From positions 4,730,501-4,794,500 of the forward strand of contig NZ_CP145905.1 of NCBI RefSeq assembly GCF_036894955.1: a stretch of DNA of 64,000 nt. The letters are read 5' to 3'. The stretch's first letter is position 1, and each line of letters opens with the position of its first letter. The position numbers and the translations under genes were made by a program. The notes under the pieces were generated by a model, which was not told the origin of the DNA, ran no database searches, and was given only the letters and a program-made list of their open reading frames with translations. The stretch is from Paenibacillus sp. KS-LC4 (GTDB taxonomy: Bacteria > Bacillota > Bacilli > Paenibacillales > Paenibacillaceae). Positions 45,031-54,316 of the stretch are shown here, piece after piece.

Positions 45031-45543
45031 TTATGTAAGCATAAGCCAAGCAGTTAATGCCCCGGGTACTACTGCAAGCATGAATGGAAAGGTAGTCCCT
45101 CCCGCTGCCCAGCCTCTAAGCTCCTTGCGTCTTGGTTCTGCGCCTCTGTGCAGCATTAGCATCAAGCCATTAAAAACCCTTCTGCTAAAAGGCCTATTAA
45201 ACAGGACAAGCAGCACGCCAATTAAGCCTGCATACAAAATGGCATACATCATCATTTGCAATACCGTAATCGTACCAACCCATACACCAAGGGCAGCGAA
45301 CAGCTTGACATCCCCTGCACCAATGCCTCTCGCCATATGCAAAATAAACAGCGGCATAAAACCCGCGACAGCACCAACTATCCCCGTCCATAATCCACTC
45401 CAGCCGCCAACGATAGTCTGATATAAGCAGCCTGCTGCAAAAAAAGAAACGGTCAAACGATTTGGGATAAGCATGGAGCGCAAATCTGTCAGTAACGCAG
45501 CGATGATCAGCATGGATGCCGCTGCAAACGGTATGGTGAGCAT
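45031..45543 (-). CDS. Prepilin peptidase of the Tad system (A24 family, TadV/CpaA)
   Basis: 170 residues, about five transmembrane helices. The two catalytic aspartates lie in LLTDLRSMLIPN and GIGAGDVKLFAALG. There is no N-terminal methylase domain, as usual for TadV/CpaA. It cleaves the Flp prepilin and pseudopilins. ATG 45543 has GGAGAAAGGGG upstream. Confidence 0.92.
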   Translation of the reverse strand: MLTIPFAAASMLIIAALLTDLRSMLIPNRLTVSFFAAGCLYQTIVGGWSGLWTGIVGAVAGFMPLFILHMARGIGAGDVKLFAALGVWVGTITVLQMMMYAILYAGLIGVLLVLFNRPFSRRVFNGLMLMLHRGAEPRRKELRGWAAGGTTFPFMLAVVPGALTAWLMLT

Positions 45544-45589
45544 TACAATGTGCCCCTTTCTCCTTGTAGGCTTGTAATCTAGCACATTT

Positions 45590-46549
45590 CTAATTTGATT
45601 TTTTCTCAACCTGAAAATGCATGGATGCTTGCTGATTGCCCACTTCAGCTGTCAGCTCCCACATGCCTGGCGTCGTATTGCCCGATACAAGCCATGTCCA
45701 CTGTACAAATCCGTCGCTGCCTGCTGTCGCCTCGCCAAGATGCTTGGCCTGACTTTGCCCACTTTTGTACATAACTTTTAATGAAGCAGTTGCACCCGGC
45801 TTTGTTAGTACAATAGCTGTAGCTTTGTGACCCGGTCTGAGCGGTACAGGTGATATCGATATAATTTGCAGTGGAATACGGTCGGGATCATTTTGCGCTG
45901 CTGAATCTTGCGCAGCTACAGCGTCGCTTAACCATACCCGCTCTGAGGCCTGCTCCCTTAAAACTAGCTTTTTCCTCATGAAAGGCAGCTGCATGGGAAA
46001 TTCATATTCCGCTTCGATAATCAGGTACGGCTGCTGCTTATTTTTCAAATCCGGCAGCGACAGCCTTGAAAGCCTGATTCTATCTTTCTCCAGTACAGCC
46101 TCATCTGCATGTTGCTGGAGCAGCGGTTCGATCACTCCTCGTCCGAGCTCCGTTGCTGCCATATTTATAAGTGGTGACCAATCGCCGGTCAATGCAGAGG
46201 AAGCTAGTGTTCCTGCCGGATCAGGCAGCCACTTGGCAGCATCAGCTGCCGCAACACTCCAATCAGCGAGCGGCAGCTGTGCAGCACTAGATGCCGGGAT
46301 AGATGCAGAAAACTTCTGATAGGTTAACTCTACAGGATACATATGAGCGGCAATTTGCCTGGCGGATTGCGAGGCAGCTGCTTGAAGCGCCATTTGAATT
46401 GCGCACACACGTATCAAGATAATGAATACCATAAGCACAAGCAGGAGCATTGGCATAACTAGCGCTGCTTCCACAACGATGCTGCCGCGCTCCCCCTTAC
46501 GGCGATCAGTATGACCAGCCCATCGTCTGCGTCGTTTCATAGCGGCCAT
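45590..46549 (-). CDS. TadE-like pseudopilin with extracellular domain
   Basis: 319 residues. RKGERGSIVVEAALVMPMLLLVLMVFIILI is a TadE-type N-terminus: basic head, Gly-Ser, conserved Glu and a hydrophobic helix. It is followed by an outside domain of about 260 residues ending in a beta-sandwich-like part (about 230-315). Its start lies inside the end of the preceding gene (44-bp overlap), with GGAAGGGTGACGA as the site. A minor pilin or pilus adhesin is the likely role. Confidence 0.82.
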   Translation of the reverse strand: MAAMKRRRRWAGHTDRRKGERGSIVVEAALVMPMLLLVLMVFIILIRVCAIQMALQAAASQSARQIAAHMYPVELTYQKFSASIPASSAAQLPLADWSVAAADAAKWLPDPAGTLASSALTGDWSPLINMAATELGRGVIEPLLQQHADEAVLEKDRIRLSRLSLPDLKNKQQPYLIIEAEYEFPMQLPFMRKKLVLREQASERVWLSDAVAAQDSAAQNDPDRIPLQIISISPVPLRPGHKATAIVLTKPGATASLKVMYKSGQSQAKHLGEATAGSDGFVQWTWLVSGNTTPGMWELTAEVGNQQASMHFQVEKKSN

Positions 46550-48782
46550 TCGTCACCCTTCCCTGCAATAATCCATAGCTTCCTAACAGCTGCATGACAC
46601 CAGGCAAAAACCACAGCTGTGCAGTTGTCCGCACCTCTCCTGTTACAGCTGTGGAAACACCAGACAGAGTAACCCCGCTATTTTGCTCAATAACCGCGAT
46701 CATTCTAGCCACAACTACTTCTTTGTTAGCCCCGCCATGCAAAAGCATAAAGAGCCGCAAATAATCGGGATACGAAATTTCTACATTTACATATTTAGAT
46801 AACGGAGCCGATCCCCGATTGGCAAATGCGAGCATGTCCTCCATCGTCTTCTCCAAGCCATAAATAAGCGAGCAAGATAAAATCAAGAGGGGATGTCCAG
46901 CAGCTCGGCAAGTAGTTAGGCCTTCCATAGTGCGAATGGCCATGCGTACGCTAAACAGCTCGCCATAAGCTGCGGCCACATTGCCTATACGATTATGAAA
47001 ACCATAAATGACATATTCGGCTTCTTGATTATGAAAGGTCAGCGCCTGCGACAGCTCAGCCATATCTCCGTTTTCAAGCATCAGCTTCAATTGCTGCGGG
47101 GCAAAAAACGGATATCGCTGCAATACATACTCGCCAAAATAGACCGTATCCCTAGCCTGCTCCAGCATATCGGCTACCCCGCCGAACAAACCATTGGTAA
47201 GCTCAGCAGAAGCCTCGGCCTGAGCATGAGCATCGTCGCCAAATCTTTTTATTTCAACAGTTGAACCTTGCGCAGCGGCTGTATTAAATTGTAAATTTCG
47301 ATTGTAGCGCTCTTCCAGTTGATTAAAGATTGCCTGCTGTTCTTCAGAACCAGCAATGCTTTGAAAACCCTCCAGCATGCTGCCTGCCTTTTTCCATAAT
47401 GAGCCTAGCTGCTTTTCTTGCTCCTTGCGCTGTTTTTCGAGCCCTTCATTTACTAGCTCCTGCTGACGCTGGGCAATAATAGTACCTGGCTGAACATACA
47501 GACCTGCATAATGTCCAGACTGCATAGTCATTTTCGCTAAACCAGTATGGAGTAGGGTTGTGTAACGATCAACTTGATCAAGCAGCACTGTAAATGCTGA
47601 GGTAAATCCACTTGCTTCGATCTGAAAAGCTGTGTATGACTGAGCCTGATCATCTAGTTCAGCTCCATATTCAGTGAACCAAGCGTCGGGTAAAAACAGC
47701 TGGTCCGCTGTCTTTTGTATAAGCTGTAGTTCAGAGACCTCTCCGGACGACAGAGCATGCAAATCCGAGCCTACGACTTGATTGCCAGATACGCGGTCAT
47801 ATCCGCTATAGGCGGGAGATTGTTTAGCCTTGCTTTCAACACTCCGCATTTCTTCATTCAACAGCCTTGCTTGCTCCAGCTCGTCCTTCGCCGTGCTTTG
47901 CAGCTCTATATGCTCGGGCAGCACCTTGGCGTTCAGTTTCTTGAGCTCATTAATTAGAGTAATCGCTTCTGATTGATATTCCGCTCTTTCCTGCGTATAT
48001 TTTGGTGCTTTGCCTGCGGCTATTAATTGCTCGTCAACGATAACCCAACCGGCATATTCCTCATAGCGCCGACTAAGCGATGCTGCTGTCCCATCCTCTG
48101 CTATTGAGATATCCAGCTCTCCATACGGAAGCAGCTCCTTCAAGCCGCTTGTTCCCATTGCATCAGCCGCCTGCTTTTGCAGGGTAAATATACGATTGAG
48201 GCTTGCTTGACGTTTGTCATAAAGCTTGCGGAGCTGCTCCAGCAAATCCACTGTCACAGCTGACTCCTTCATCGCCTCCGACATGGGAGCCAACTTGGAT
48301 GCCAGCTCCAGCGTAAAATCAATCGGTGCTTTATATTTCATCTCTTCCAGCACCTGTCTTTCAAACACCTTATGGCTGCCCAATACCGCTGCCTGGTCCG
48401 TATGTGAATGAATTACCTTGGCATCAATTGGCCGAGAAAAAGCAGCGGAGGATGCACTATGCTCCACATTCGCTTTAACAACCTCACTATAAATCGTATC
48501 TGCGCTAGTCCCGCCTCGCCCAAATAATCCGTATTGCTCATAAAGCTGTCTATCGAAGGCAGATAATACGGATCGTATACCTGCTCTAGCTGCATCCTCG
48601 GTTATTTTATGGAGAGCGGCTACTCTGGCGTAATCAATAAGGATGGACATGAACAGCAAAAGCGACGACAGCACCATAGCGGAAAATATAGTAACTGCAC
48701 CTTCACGCCGCCACAGCCATTTGCGTACGCAGCTTTTTCTGACTACATGCTGACACAGCCTCTCAGATCGGCTTGCGTTCAT
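46506..48782 (-). CDS. TadG-like/DUF5702 pilus-associated membrane protein
   Basis: 758 residues. EGAVTIFSAMVLSSLLLFMSILIDYAR is the TadE/G-type N-terminal helix. The large outside region contains long helical stretches with heptad patterns (about 150-500). It matches the DUF5702 proteins found in Firmicute Tad loci. It overlaps the genes on both sides by a few bases, so its translation is coupled to them. It may be a pilus-tip or surface protein; that is inference. Confidence 0.8.
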   Translation of the reverse strand: MNASRSERLCQHVVRKSCVRKWLWRREGAVTIFSAMVLSSLLLFMSILIDYARVAALHKITEDAARAGIRSVLSAFDRQLYEQYGLFGRGGTSADTIYSEVVKANVEHSASSAAFSRPIDAKVIHSHTDQAAVLGSHKVFERQVLEEMKYKAPIDFTLELASKLAPMSEAMKESAVTVDLLEQLRKLYDKRQASLNRIFTLQKQAADAMGTSGLKELLPYGELDISIAEDGTAASLSRRYEEYAGWVIVDEQLIAAGKAPKYTQERAEYQSEAITLINELKKLNAKVLPEHIELQSTAKDELEQARLLNEEMRSVESKAKQSPAYSGYDRVSGNQVVGSDLHALSSGEVSELQLIQKTADQLFLPDAWFTEYGAELDDQAQSYTAFQIEASGFTSAFTVLLDQVDRYTTLLHTGLAKMTMQSGHYAGLYVQPGTIIAQRQQELVNEGLEKQRKEQEKQLGSLWKKAGSMLEGFQSIAGSEEQQAIFNQLEERYNRNLQFNTAAAQGSTVEIKRFGDDAHAQAEASAELTNGLFGGVADMLEQARDTVYFGEYVLQRYPFFAPQQLKLMLENGDMAELSQALTFHNQEAEYVIYGFHNRIGNVAAAYGELFSVRMAIRTMEGLTTCRAAGHPLLILSCSLIYGLEKTMEDMLAFANRGSAPLSKYVNVEISYPDYLRLFMLLHGGANKEVVVARMIAVIEQNSGVTLSGVSTAVTGEVRTTAQLWFLPGVMQLLGSYGLLQGRVTNGRYETTQTMGWSY

Positions 48783-49528
48783 TTTCCACCTCCATTTAAT
48801 GATTCTTTGGCGTTGCGCTTATTTTCTTGTCGGCTATAGCCCGATAGCACCTGACTAGCCTGTTCCTTCACGCCGCCCTGAGGGCCTCCAGCAAATTTCG
48901 CCGTATAATATCTAATCAAATCAACGCCGCGAATAAAATCGACAGGATCGGTAACGGGGCTGGACGCAACCGCCTTAGGCTCCCGAATGCCTAAAACACG
49001 CTCAAGCGGCTGAAGAGACACCTGCTGCAAAAGCTTGGTCTCAATATGGCGCTGAATGACGCTGCGATGGTAATCAATGCTCCCCTCAAAGGGAAGCCCT
49101 CGCTCAGCAGCAATCCACCTTGCAGCCGCTGCCATTTTTTGTTCAGGCAAGCTATCCTCAGCAGCCCCTTGCAAAGGCAAAACTAACTGCAAATCCGCTG
49201 CTTCTGCGTCTGAGCCAAACAATGAGCTGAGCATCCGGTCCTCATTCATTCGCCAATACAGGCTATCATATTTACCTTCCGGCAGTAGACCCGTCCGCGA
49301 ATTACGAAAGCTGTTATCCCAACTGAAGGCCGCACGCTCCGTTATAGTGGAAGTCGAATAATAAAGCACTGTCTTCTGGTACATGTACATCCCAAGCAGG
49401 AGAAACAACAAAATAACAGTGAGCAGCAGCGGGAAAACGAGCGTCGATTCCAGCGTAAAGCTGCCTTGCTCTCCGCACAGCCACTTGCGAACCAACGTCC
49501 TAAGAGAAAATTTTGTCTGCTTGGTCAT
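48779..49528 (-). CDS. TadE-like pseudopilin
   Basis: 249 residues. CGEQGSFTLESTLVFPLLLTVILLFLLLGMYMY has the Glu-containing pseudopilin N-terminus (cleavage after the Gly expected), and the rest is a mixed outside domain. It starts 29 bp inside the Flp pilin gene and ends in an ATGA-type overlap with the TadG-like gene. Confidence 0.83.
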   Translation of the reverse strand: MTKQTKFSLRTLVRKWLCGEQGSFTLESTLVFPLLLTVILLFLLLGMYMYQKTVLYYSTSTITERAAFSWDNSFRNSRTGLLPEGKYDSLYWRMNEDRMLSSLFGSDAEAADLQLVLPLQGAAEDSLPEQKMAAAARWIAAERGLPFEGSIDYHRSVIQRHIETKLLQQVSLQPLERVLGIREPKAVASSPVTDPVDFIRGVDLIRYYTAKFAGGPQGGVKEQASQVLSGYSRQENKRNAKESLNGGGK

Positions 49529-49688
49529 CGGCCTTGCCCATTAAACGCTCAATAAGTTCTATAATCCAATCCTTGAATAGCAATGCAATAATGATAACGA
49601 CGGCAATAATTAAAATAATTTCCAGCGTACCTAAGCCGCTCTCCGATTTCCAAAATCTTTTCCATGCTTTTTTTACTGTTGTCATCAT
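49500..49688 (-). CDS. flp: Flp-type major pilin
   Basis: 62 residues, the size of Flp pilins. SESGLGTLEIILIIAVVIIIALLF contains the prepilin cleavage site (Gly before LGTLE or G/TLE) and the Glu at +5-like position, followed by an amphipathic basic/acidic tail. Start ATG 49688 behind GAGAGGAAG. It is the only Flp-sized protein in the locus and so the likely main fibre subunit. Confidence 0.88.
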   Translation of the reverse strand: MMTTVKKAWKRFWKSESGLGTLEIILIIAVVIIIALLFKDWIIELIERLMGKADDQADKIFS

Positions 49689-49726
49689 TCCAGCTTCCTC
49701 TCTATTTTCAATTGCCCCGTTAAAGC

Positions 49727-50593
49727 TTAAGACATTAACAGCATGGCAGGAGCAGCGATAAAAACCATCAACACGAGCAATATACCAACCAGCGGGAATA
49801 CAAGCTTCGAGGAAGCCTCCTCGCCGCGCGCCCGCGCAACAGCCTTGCGCTTCTCCCAGAGCGAATAAGACAGCTCCCGCAGCGCCAGCACAAAATGCTC
49901 CCCGCCTCGGCGATAATTCAGCAGCAGCACTGTCGTAAAAATTGAAACCTCCTGCACCGCACAGCTGCGATTGAATTTCTCCGCTGCTGCACTAAACGAT
50001 TCGCCATTGTGCAGCGAATATACGACTTTGTTCCATTCCTTATAAAGCGGATGCTGCGTAATATCCTTGCCTTCTAGGCAGCGCCCCAGCGCTTGCAGGA
50101 CGGTTTCGCCCGCTCCGACCAAAAGCATGAGCTTGCTGATCATTTCCGGCAGTTCTAAAATAATTTCCTGCTTGCGCAGCTTAATCAGCTTCCCGGCCTC
50201 CAGAAGCTTGCGCACGGGCAGCAGCAAGCCAATTAATGCGCCCATTGCCATTAGCAGCGGTTCGCCTGCTGCACAAGACAGCCAAGCGCAGCCTATCATT
50301 GTGCAATATCCGTAACCAGCAGCACCGCCAAGCTGCTCTTTCGTCTGCTGCAGCTGCCACCGAATTCCCCGTAAAATAACGAGCTTGGCGTGATAGCTGC
50401 TAAGTGAAAGTGCCATGTACTCATACAAGCGGCTTCTTTCCAATAGCTCGCTGAACGGAACAATGAAAAGTAATTGCTTTAAGGTATCCTGCTTGCGTTG
50501 TTTTTGGCGGGATACAGCAAAGATCATTCGAAGACGCTTTCCACCGATAATGAACAGCCATACCGCCATGAGCACAATCGGAATTGCTATCAT
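49727..50593 (-). CDS. tadC: Tad pilus inner-membrane platform protein TadC (T2SS F family)
   Basis: 288 residues. The T2SSF domain with ELPEMISKLMLLVGAGETVLQALGRC and NYRRGGEHFVLALREL lies between transmembrane helices at the start and the end. It partners with TadB to form the membrane platform moved by TadA. It is downstream of tadB by 17 bp, with GGAG nine bases before ATG 50593. Confidence 0.88.
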   Translation of the reverse strand: MIAIPIVLMAVWLFIIGGKRLRMIFAVSRQKQRKQDTLKQLLFIVPFSELLERSRLYEYMALSLSSYHAKLVILRGIRWQLQQTKEQLGGAAGYGYCTMIGCAWLSCAAGEPLLMAMGALIGLLLPVRKLLEAGKLIKLRKQEIILELPEMISKLMLLVGAGETVLQALGRCLEGKDITQHPLYKEWNKVVYSLHNGESFSAAAEKFNRSCAVQEVSIFTTVLLLNYRRGGEHFVLALRELSYSLWEKRKAVARARGEEASSKLVFPLVGILLVLMVFIAAPAMLLMS

Positions 50594-50610
50594 TTGCGCT
50601 CGCTCCTATC

Positions 50611-51573
50611 CTATACTCGAATGCTCATTATTTTATGGATAAACCAAAAGCATACTAACAATGCCCCAAGGCCAATCGTCAGCAGCAAATAGCCCATTCC
50701 TCCATATAGAGGCGCCATATAATCAGGAGCCACTAGATTCAAAAAGCCAAGAAATATAAAGGGGATCGCCATCATAATGCGTGCCTCAAAACGTTTTTGA
50801 GCCAGCAGCACCATAATGTCTTGCTGGATTTCTAGCTTTTCGCCAATCGTCTGCGCTGTGCGCTTCATCACCTCTACCAAATCGCCTCCCGTGCGCTTGC
50901 AGGCAGCAAACACATCAACGAATTGTTCGATATCCTCTACATGAGCGCGGGCTGCCAGGCTTCGCAGTGCCTGCTCTAGCGGCTCTGCATGCTCAAGACG
51001 GTGCTTAACAATTTGAAACTCCAGCAGCAGCTCCGTTCTGGGATCAGGATAAAGCAGCTTTAAATCATCCAACGTCGCAATAAAGGCATTTTCCACCGAT
51101 CTTCCTGCCGCAAGACAGGAGGTCAGCGAATAAAGCGCCTCCTTGAATTGCAGCTTCAACCGCTCCTTGCGACGCGAAATTAATGAAGCCTTGTAATAAC
51201 GCGGTGCACATAATCCCAATCCGGCTGCGATGAGACAAACTAGAAGGGAATGGTACACCGTAAACAGAGCAGTAAAAACAGCGGCGCAGCCGATAGTCGC
51301 TGCCACTGTGAACTCGCGATAAGACAGCACATACCTATCATAATTCGTTAAATATCCGGTCTTGGCTGGCTGCCAGCTGGCATTACACCCGTTCCTGTCT
51401 TCACCTTCACCTCTGTCACCTTCGTGCTCAAGGCCGCACCAGGAGAGCGCTCTACCTAGCAGCCGTTGCCCGACTATCCTTGCGTCCGCGGCTTTCTTAG
51501 CTTTATTCACTTTCTCGACTTTCTCCGCTTTCTCCACTTTATCCACTTTCATGACACTGCTTAGTCTTTTCAA
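50611..51573 (-). CDS. tadB: Tad pilus inner-membrane platform protein TadB (T2SS F family)
   Basis: 320 residues from TTG 51573 behind GGAGGAGGAG. The T2SSF domain (FKEALYSLTSCLAAGRSVENAF and FAACKRTGGDLVEVMKRTAQTI) lies between two pairs of helices. The N-terminus is odd: KVDKVEKAEKVEKVNKAKK is encoded by 9-bp imperfect tandem repeats, giving a Lys/Glu-rich cytosolic arm. It overlaps tadA by 35 bp. Confidence 0.88.
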   Translation of the reverse strand: MKRLSSVMKVDKVEKAEKVEKVNKAKKAADARIVGQRLLGRALSWCGLEHEGDRGEGEDRNGCNASWQPAKTGYLTNYDRYVLSYREFTVAATIGCAAVFTALFTVYHSLLVCLIAAGLGLCAPRYYKASLISRRKERLKLQFKEALYSLTSCLAAGRSVENAFIATLDDLKLLYPDPRTELLLEFQIVKHRLEHAEPLEQALRSLAARAHVEDIEQFVDVFAACKRTGGDLVEVMKRTAQTIGEKLEIQQDIMVLLAQKRFEARIMMAIPFIFLGFLNLVAPDYMAPLYGGMGYLLLTIGLGALLVCFWFIHKIMSIRV

Positions 51574-52804
51574 AACGCTCCTCCTCCAGTGTTAGACCTG
51601 CCATTTGCAGCTTATCCCGATGAAGAAGTGAATGTACGGTACGCTTTAAAGCTCCTACTACCTTGCCGTTCTTCTCCCCCTTCTCTTCAAAACGGAACAG
51701 GGGGCGAAGCTCGATTTCCCCACCATCTATGCCGGTAATTTCAGCTATTTCCGTTACACGGCGCGTACGGTCGCGAAACCGCGATAGATGAATGACAATG
51801 TCCAATGCGGAGACGATTTGCTGCCGAATGACCTGAACGGGCAAATCAGCTGCCCCAAGCGCCATCGTCTCAAGCCTTGCCATCATGTCGCGCGCACCGT
51901 TGCTATGACCAGTGGACATGCCTGAATGTCCGGTGTTCATCGCTTGCAGCATATCCAGTGTTTCCGCTCCTCTTACCTCGCCGACGATGATTCGATTAGG
52001 GCGCATCCGCAGCGATGCGCGAATGAGATCGCGAACCGTAATTTCACCTTTGCCCTCGGTGTTGGCATTACGCGTCTCCAGCGATACTAGATTGGCCACG
52101 CTGCGAATTTGCAGTTCAGCAGAATCCTCAATGGTTACAACTCGCTCATCAGCAGGAATAAACTGGGACAAGGCATTCAGGAAGGTTGTCTTGCCAGTCC
52201 CTGTCCCACCGCTAATAAAAATATTGTATTGCGCTGCGGTCAGTTGCTGAAGAAAGACTGCTGCCTCTGCGGTTAAAGCTCCCGTCGCAACGAGCAGCTC
52301 CATCGTCATCGGGCGCTCAGGAAATTTGCGAATCGTCATCGCTGGCCCGCGCAAGGCTACAGGAGGCAGTACAACATGGACGCGAGAGCCATCCTTAAGA
52401 CGGGCATCAACAATAGGCGAAGACTCGTTCACGACACGATTGACGCCTGCAACGACTGATTGAATCAAGTCTTCCAGCCGCTCCTTGCTTTCAAAGACAG
52501 CTGGCAGCTTTGTCATCGTTCCGCTTCGTTCAATAAAAATTTCGCCATGATGATTGATCATAATTTCAGTAACTGCCTGATCATCCATCAGCGGCTGTAA
52601 AATATCCAACCCCCGAAAGGAATGAAACAGCCTCCGCACCAACTGGACCTTCTCTGCTGCCGTAAGCGGACTACCACTATTGCAATAGTCAAATACCGCC
52701 TGCTCCACGCTTCGCGTCAGCTCTTCATCCGTCACAGCGCCGCTGAAATCAAGCTGCGACCTAATCTGGTTTCTTAATGCAAGCACCAGCTCATCGGTTA
52801 GCAA
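51539..52804 (-). CDS. tadA: Tad pilus assembly ATPase TadA/CpaF
   Basis: 421 residues from TTG 52804, with GGAGG eight bases upstream. Motifs: ISGGTGTGKTTFLNAL (Walker A), the TIEDSAELQ Asp box, PNRIIVGEVRGAE (Walker B) and TGHSGMSTGHSN (His box). It is a hexameric secretion ATPase that drives Flp extension and retraction. Overlaps the tadZ end by 14 bp. Confidence 0.95.
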   Translation of the reverse strand: MLTDELVLALRNQIRSQLDFSGAVTDEELTRSVEQAVFDYCNSGSPLTAAEKVQLVRRLFHSFRGLDILQPLMDDQAVTEIMINHHGEIFIERSGTMTKLPAVFESKERLEDLIQSVVAGVNRVVNESSPIVDARLKDGSRVHVVLPPVALRGPAMTIRKFPERPMTMELLVATGALTAEAAVFLQQLTAAQYNIFISGGTGTGKTTFLNALSQFIPADERVVTIEDSAELQIRSVANLVSLETRNANTEGKGEITVRDLIRASLRMRPNRIIVGEVRGAETLDMLQAMNTGHSGMSTGHSNGARDMMARLETMALGAADLPVQVIRQQIVSALDIVIHLSRFRDRTRRVTEIAEITGIDGGEIELRPLFRFEEKGEKNGKVVGALKRTVHSLLHRDKLQMAGLTLEEERFEKTKQCHESG

Positions 52805-53966
52805 TTCGAATACCTCCCTCGCTTACCAATTGCTGAAACAACCGCTCTACGGCAGCTTTATACAATGGCGATGCAGCAACTATAACTGGTGATGGTTTCC
52901 CTTCAGCAACTTCAGGCAGCACTGCGGTAATCAAACGGCTTCCATTTTGCAGCTTTATCGTAAACATATCTGGAGGCCTCCCATCCGCTTCATCACCTCC
53001 GGCCAGCATAATGCGGCGATTAACAACAAGCCGGATGCGGCGGCTAAGCGACTGAAAATCTTCCTTCCACCTACGTTCGGCGCAGCCAATCGCCAGCTCT
53101 GCCTTCCGCTGAATGGAGGGGTCGTCGGTAATTAGCCACAAAACCAAGCTGCTTTTCCTCCAAATTGACAGCTCGAGCTCGTCCATGCCAGCCTGCAAAT
53201 CAATCAAAATGAGATCATATTGCCTTGAAGCTCGGAGCAGCTCCACCATCGCCGCTGCATCCGCTGGCAATAGACTGTAACGATCCTCCTCATTGTCGCA
53301 GGGCAAAATAAAATCGGCTTTCAGCGCTGGATGGCGCTTGCGATGCTGCGAAAGCCACGCTCCTGCCTTATCTGGCTCAGCCTTCAGCTGATAAAGCAGC
53401 TGTGACATGCCTTCTCCCTTAGGCAGCTCGCGCTTCTCTCCCGCTCCCAGCCACACCTCAAGGGCGCTCCAGCGCTCCAGCGTCAAATAAAAAACGCGGC
53501 AGCCATGCCTGGCGGCTGTATTCGCCAGCTTGAGCGCAAGTGCTGTCTTGCCAACTCCGCCAGAGGCCGAGCCGATCGCAATAACTGCCGCTCCGCCCTC
53601 ACCGCCTGCATGTACTGCACTCGACCGGACTGCACCATGCAGAGCCGCCAAGCTCTGCAATAATTCCGGGAGCGGCTGATATTGCAGCAGCTCCGCATCA
53701 TACTGAGCATATTCCCCCTTAGCAGCTACGAATGCCGCCACCGGCACACCGACGGGCAGGTGTGAAGATGCAGCAGCCAGCATAGCAGGCTGGGCCGCGA
53801 TTAAATCAACGGTATAGCCTCCCTTGAGAAAATGGATGAGAGAGGCCGGGTTCGTAAAAGCTGTGAGCTGCCACTGCTCGCCGAAGGAACTATCCCTCAC
53901 ATATTCTGCAAGTCTTCTTGCATATTCCAGCTCACTTACTGCAACAGCTAATTGATAACGCACCAT
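52791..53966 (-). CDS. tadZ: TadZ/CpaE-like ATPase of the Tad system
   Basis: 391 residues from ATG 53966 behind GAAAGGAGGGGG. An N-terminal receiver-like domain (1-125) without a clear phospho-Asp is followed by a deviant Walker MinD/ParA ATPase, IGSASGGVGKTALALKLAN, with QYDLILIDLQAGMDE as Walker B. TadZ places the pilus machine at the pole. First gene of the operon. No CpaB/RcpC gene precedes it. Confidence 0.88.
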   Translation of the reverse strand: MVRYQLAVAVSELEYARRLAEYVRDSSFGEQWQLTAFTNPASLIHFLKGGYTVDLIAAQPAMLAAASSHLPVGVPVAAFVAAKGEYAQYDAELLQYQPLPELLQSLAALHGAVRSSAVHAGGEGGAAVIAIGSASGGVGKTALALKLANTAARHGCRVFYLTLERWSALEVWLGAGEKRELPKGEGMSQLLYQLKAEPDKAGAWLSQHRKRHPALKADFILPCDNEEDRYSLLPADAAAMVELLRASRQYDLILIDLQAGMDELELSIWRKSSLVLWLITDDPSIQRKAELAIGCAERRWKEDFQSLSRRIRLVVNRRIMLAGGDEADGRPPDMFTIKLQNGSRLITAVLPEVAEGKPSPVIVAASPLYKAAVERLFQQLVSEGGIRIANR

Positions 53967-54017
53967 TCCCCCTCCTTTCGAAGCAAAGCTACAACCAGCA
54001 ATCTTCGTTCAGACAAC

Positions 54018-54068
54018 GCAAAAAAGCACCGTAAAGGCGCAGTTTACCTGCGGTCCTTTACGGTGCTT
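54018..54068 (-). terminator. Terminator-like hairpin in the leader of the Tad operon
   Basis: AAGCACCGTAAAGG pairs perfectly with CCTTTACGGTGCTT (14 bp), and inside it CGCAG pairs with CTGCG. Six T residues follow on the minus strand. It lies downstream of a strong promoter-like sequence and upstream of tadZ, so it could attenuate the operon. It could also end read-through from the beta-helix gene. Confidence 0.75.
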
Positions 54069-54097
54069 CCGTAGTCATCCAATTTAAGATTGAGAAA

Positions 54098-54127
54098 AAT
54101 TTATCACGATGGTATGTATGCTGTCAA
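54098..54127 (-). promoter_or_regulatory. Candidate sigma-A promoter of the Tad operon
   Basis: On the minus strand TTGACA (54127-54122) and TGATAAATT (extended -10, TAAATT at 54103-54098) are spaced by 18 bp, about 130 bp before tadZ. Confidence 0.6.
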
Positions 54128-54229
54128 CTGTTTTTTTCTCCATTTCGCTTATTAAATCACATACCCTTAACCTTCTCAGACAGCAGCTAGATAAACAAAG
54201 TTAAAAACAAATTCACCGCAAAAGACCAT

Positions 54230-54263
54230 ATTTATATATGACCTTTATTTATATATGACCTTT
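54230..54263. repeat. 17-bp direct repeat
   Basis: ATTTATATATGACCTTT occurs twice in succession downstream of the beta-helix gene stop codon. It is flanked by an imperfect inverted ACCG.AAAAG..CC pair. Confidence 0.8.
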
Positions 54264-54316
54264 TACGGTTTTTTGTCTGTAGATGCAAACGAATTTAGTA
54301 TTTATCAAGCTTACAT

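Noticed and set aside
54230-54263. Direct repeats considered as a CRISPR remnant
   Set aside because: Only two adjacent copies with no spacer, and no cas genes in the window.
53967-54316. Search for a c-di-GMP riboswitch in the Tad leader
   Set aside because: No GEMM-type conserved core was found, and the RNA before the hairpin is too short.
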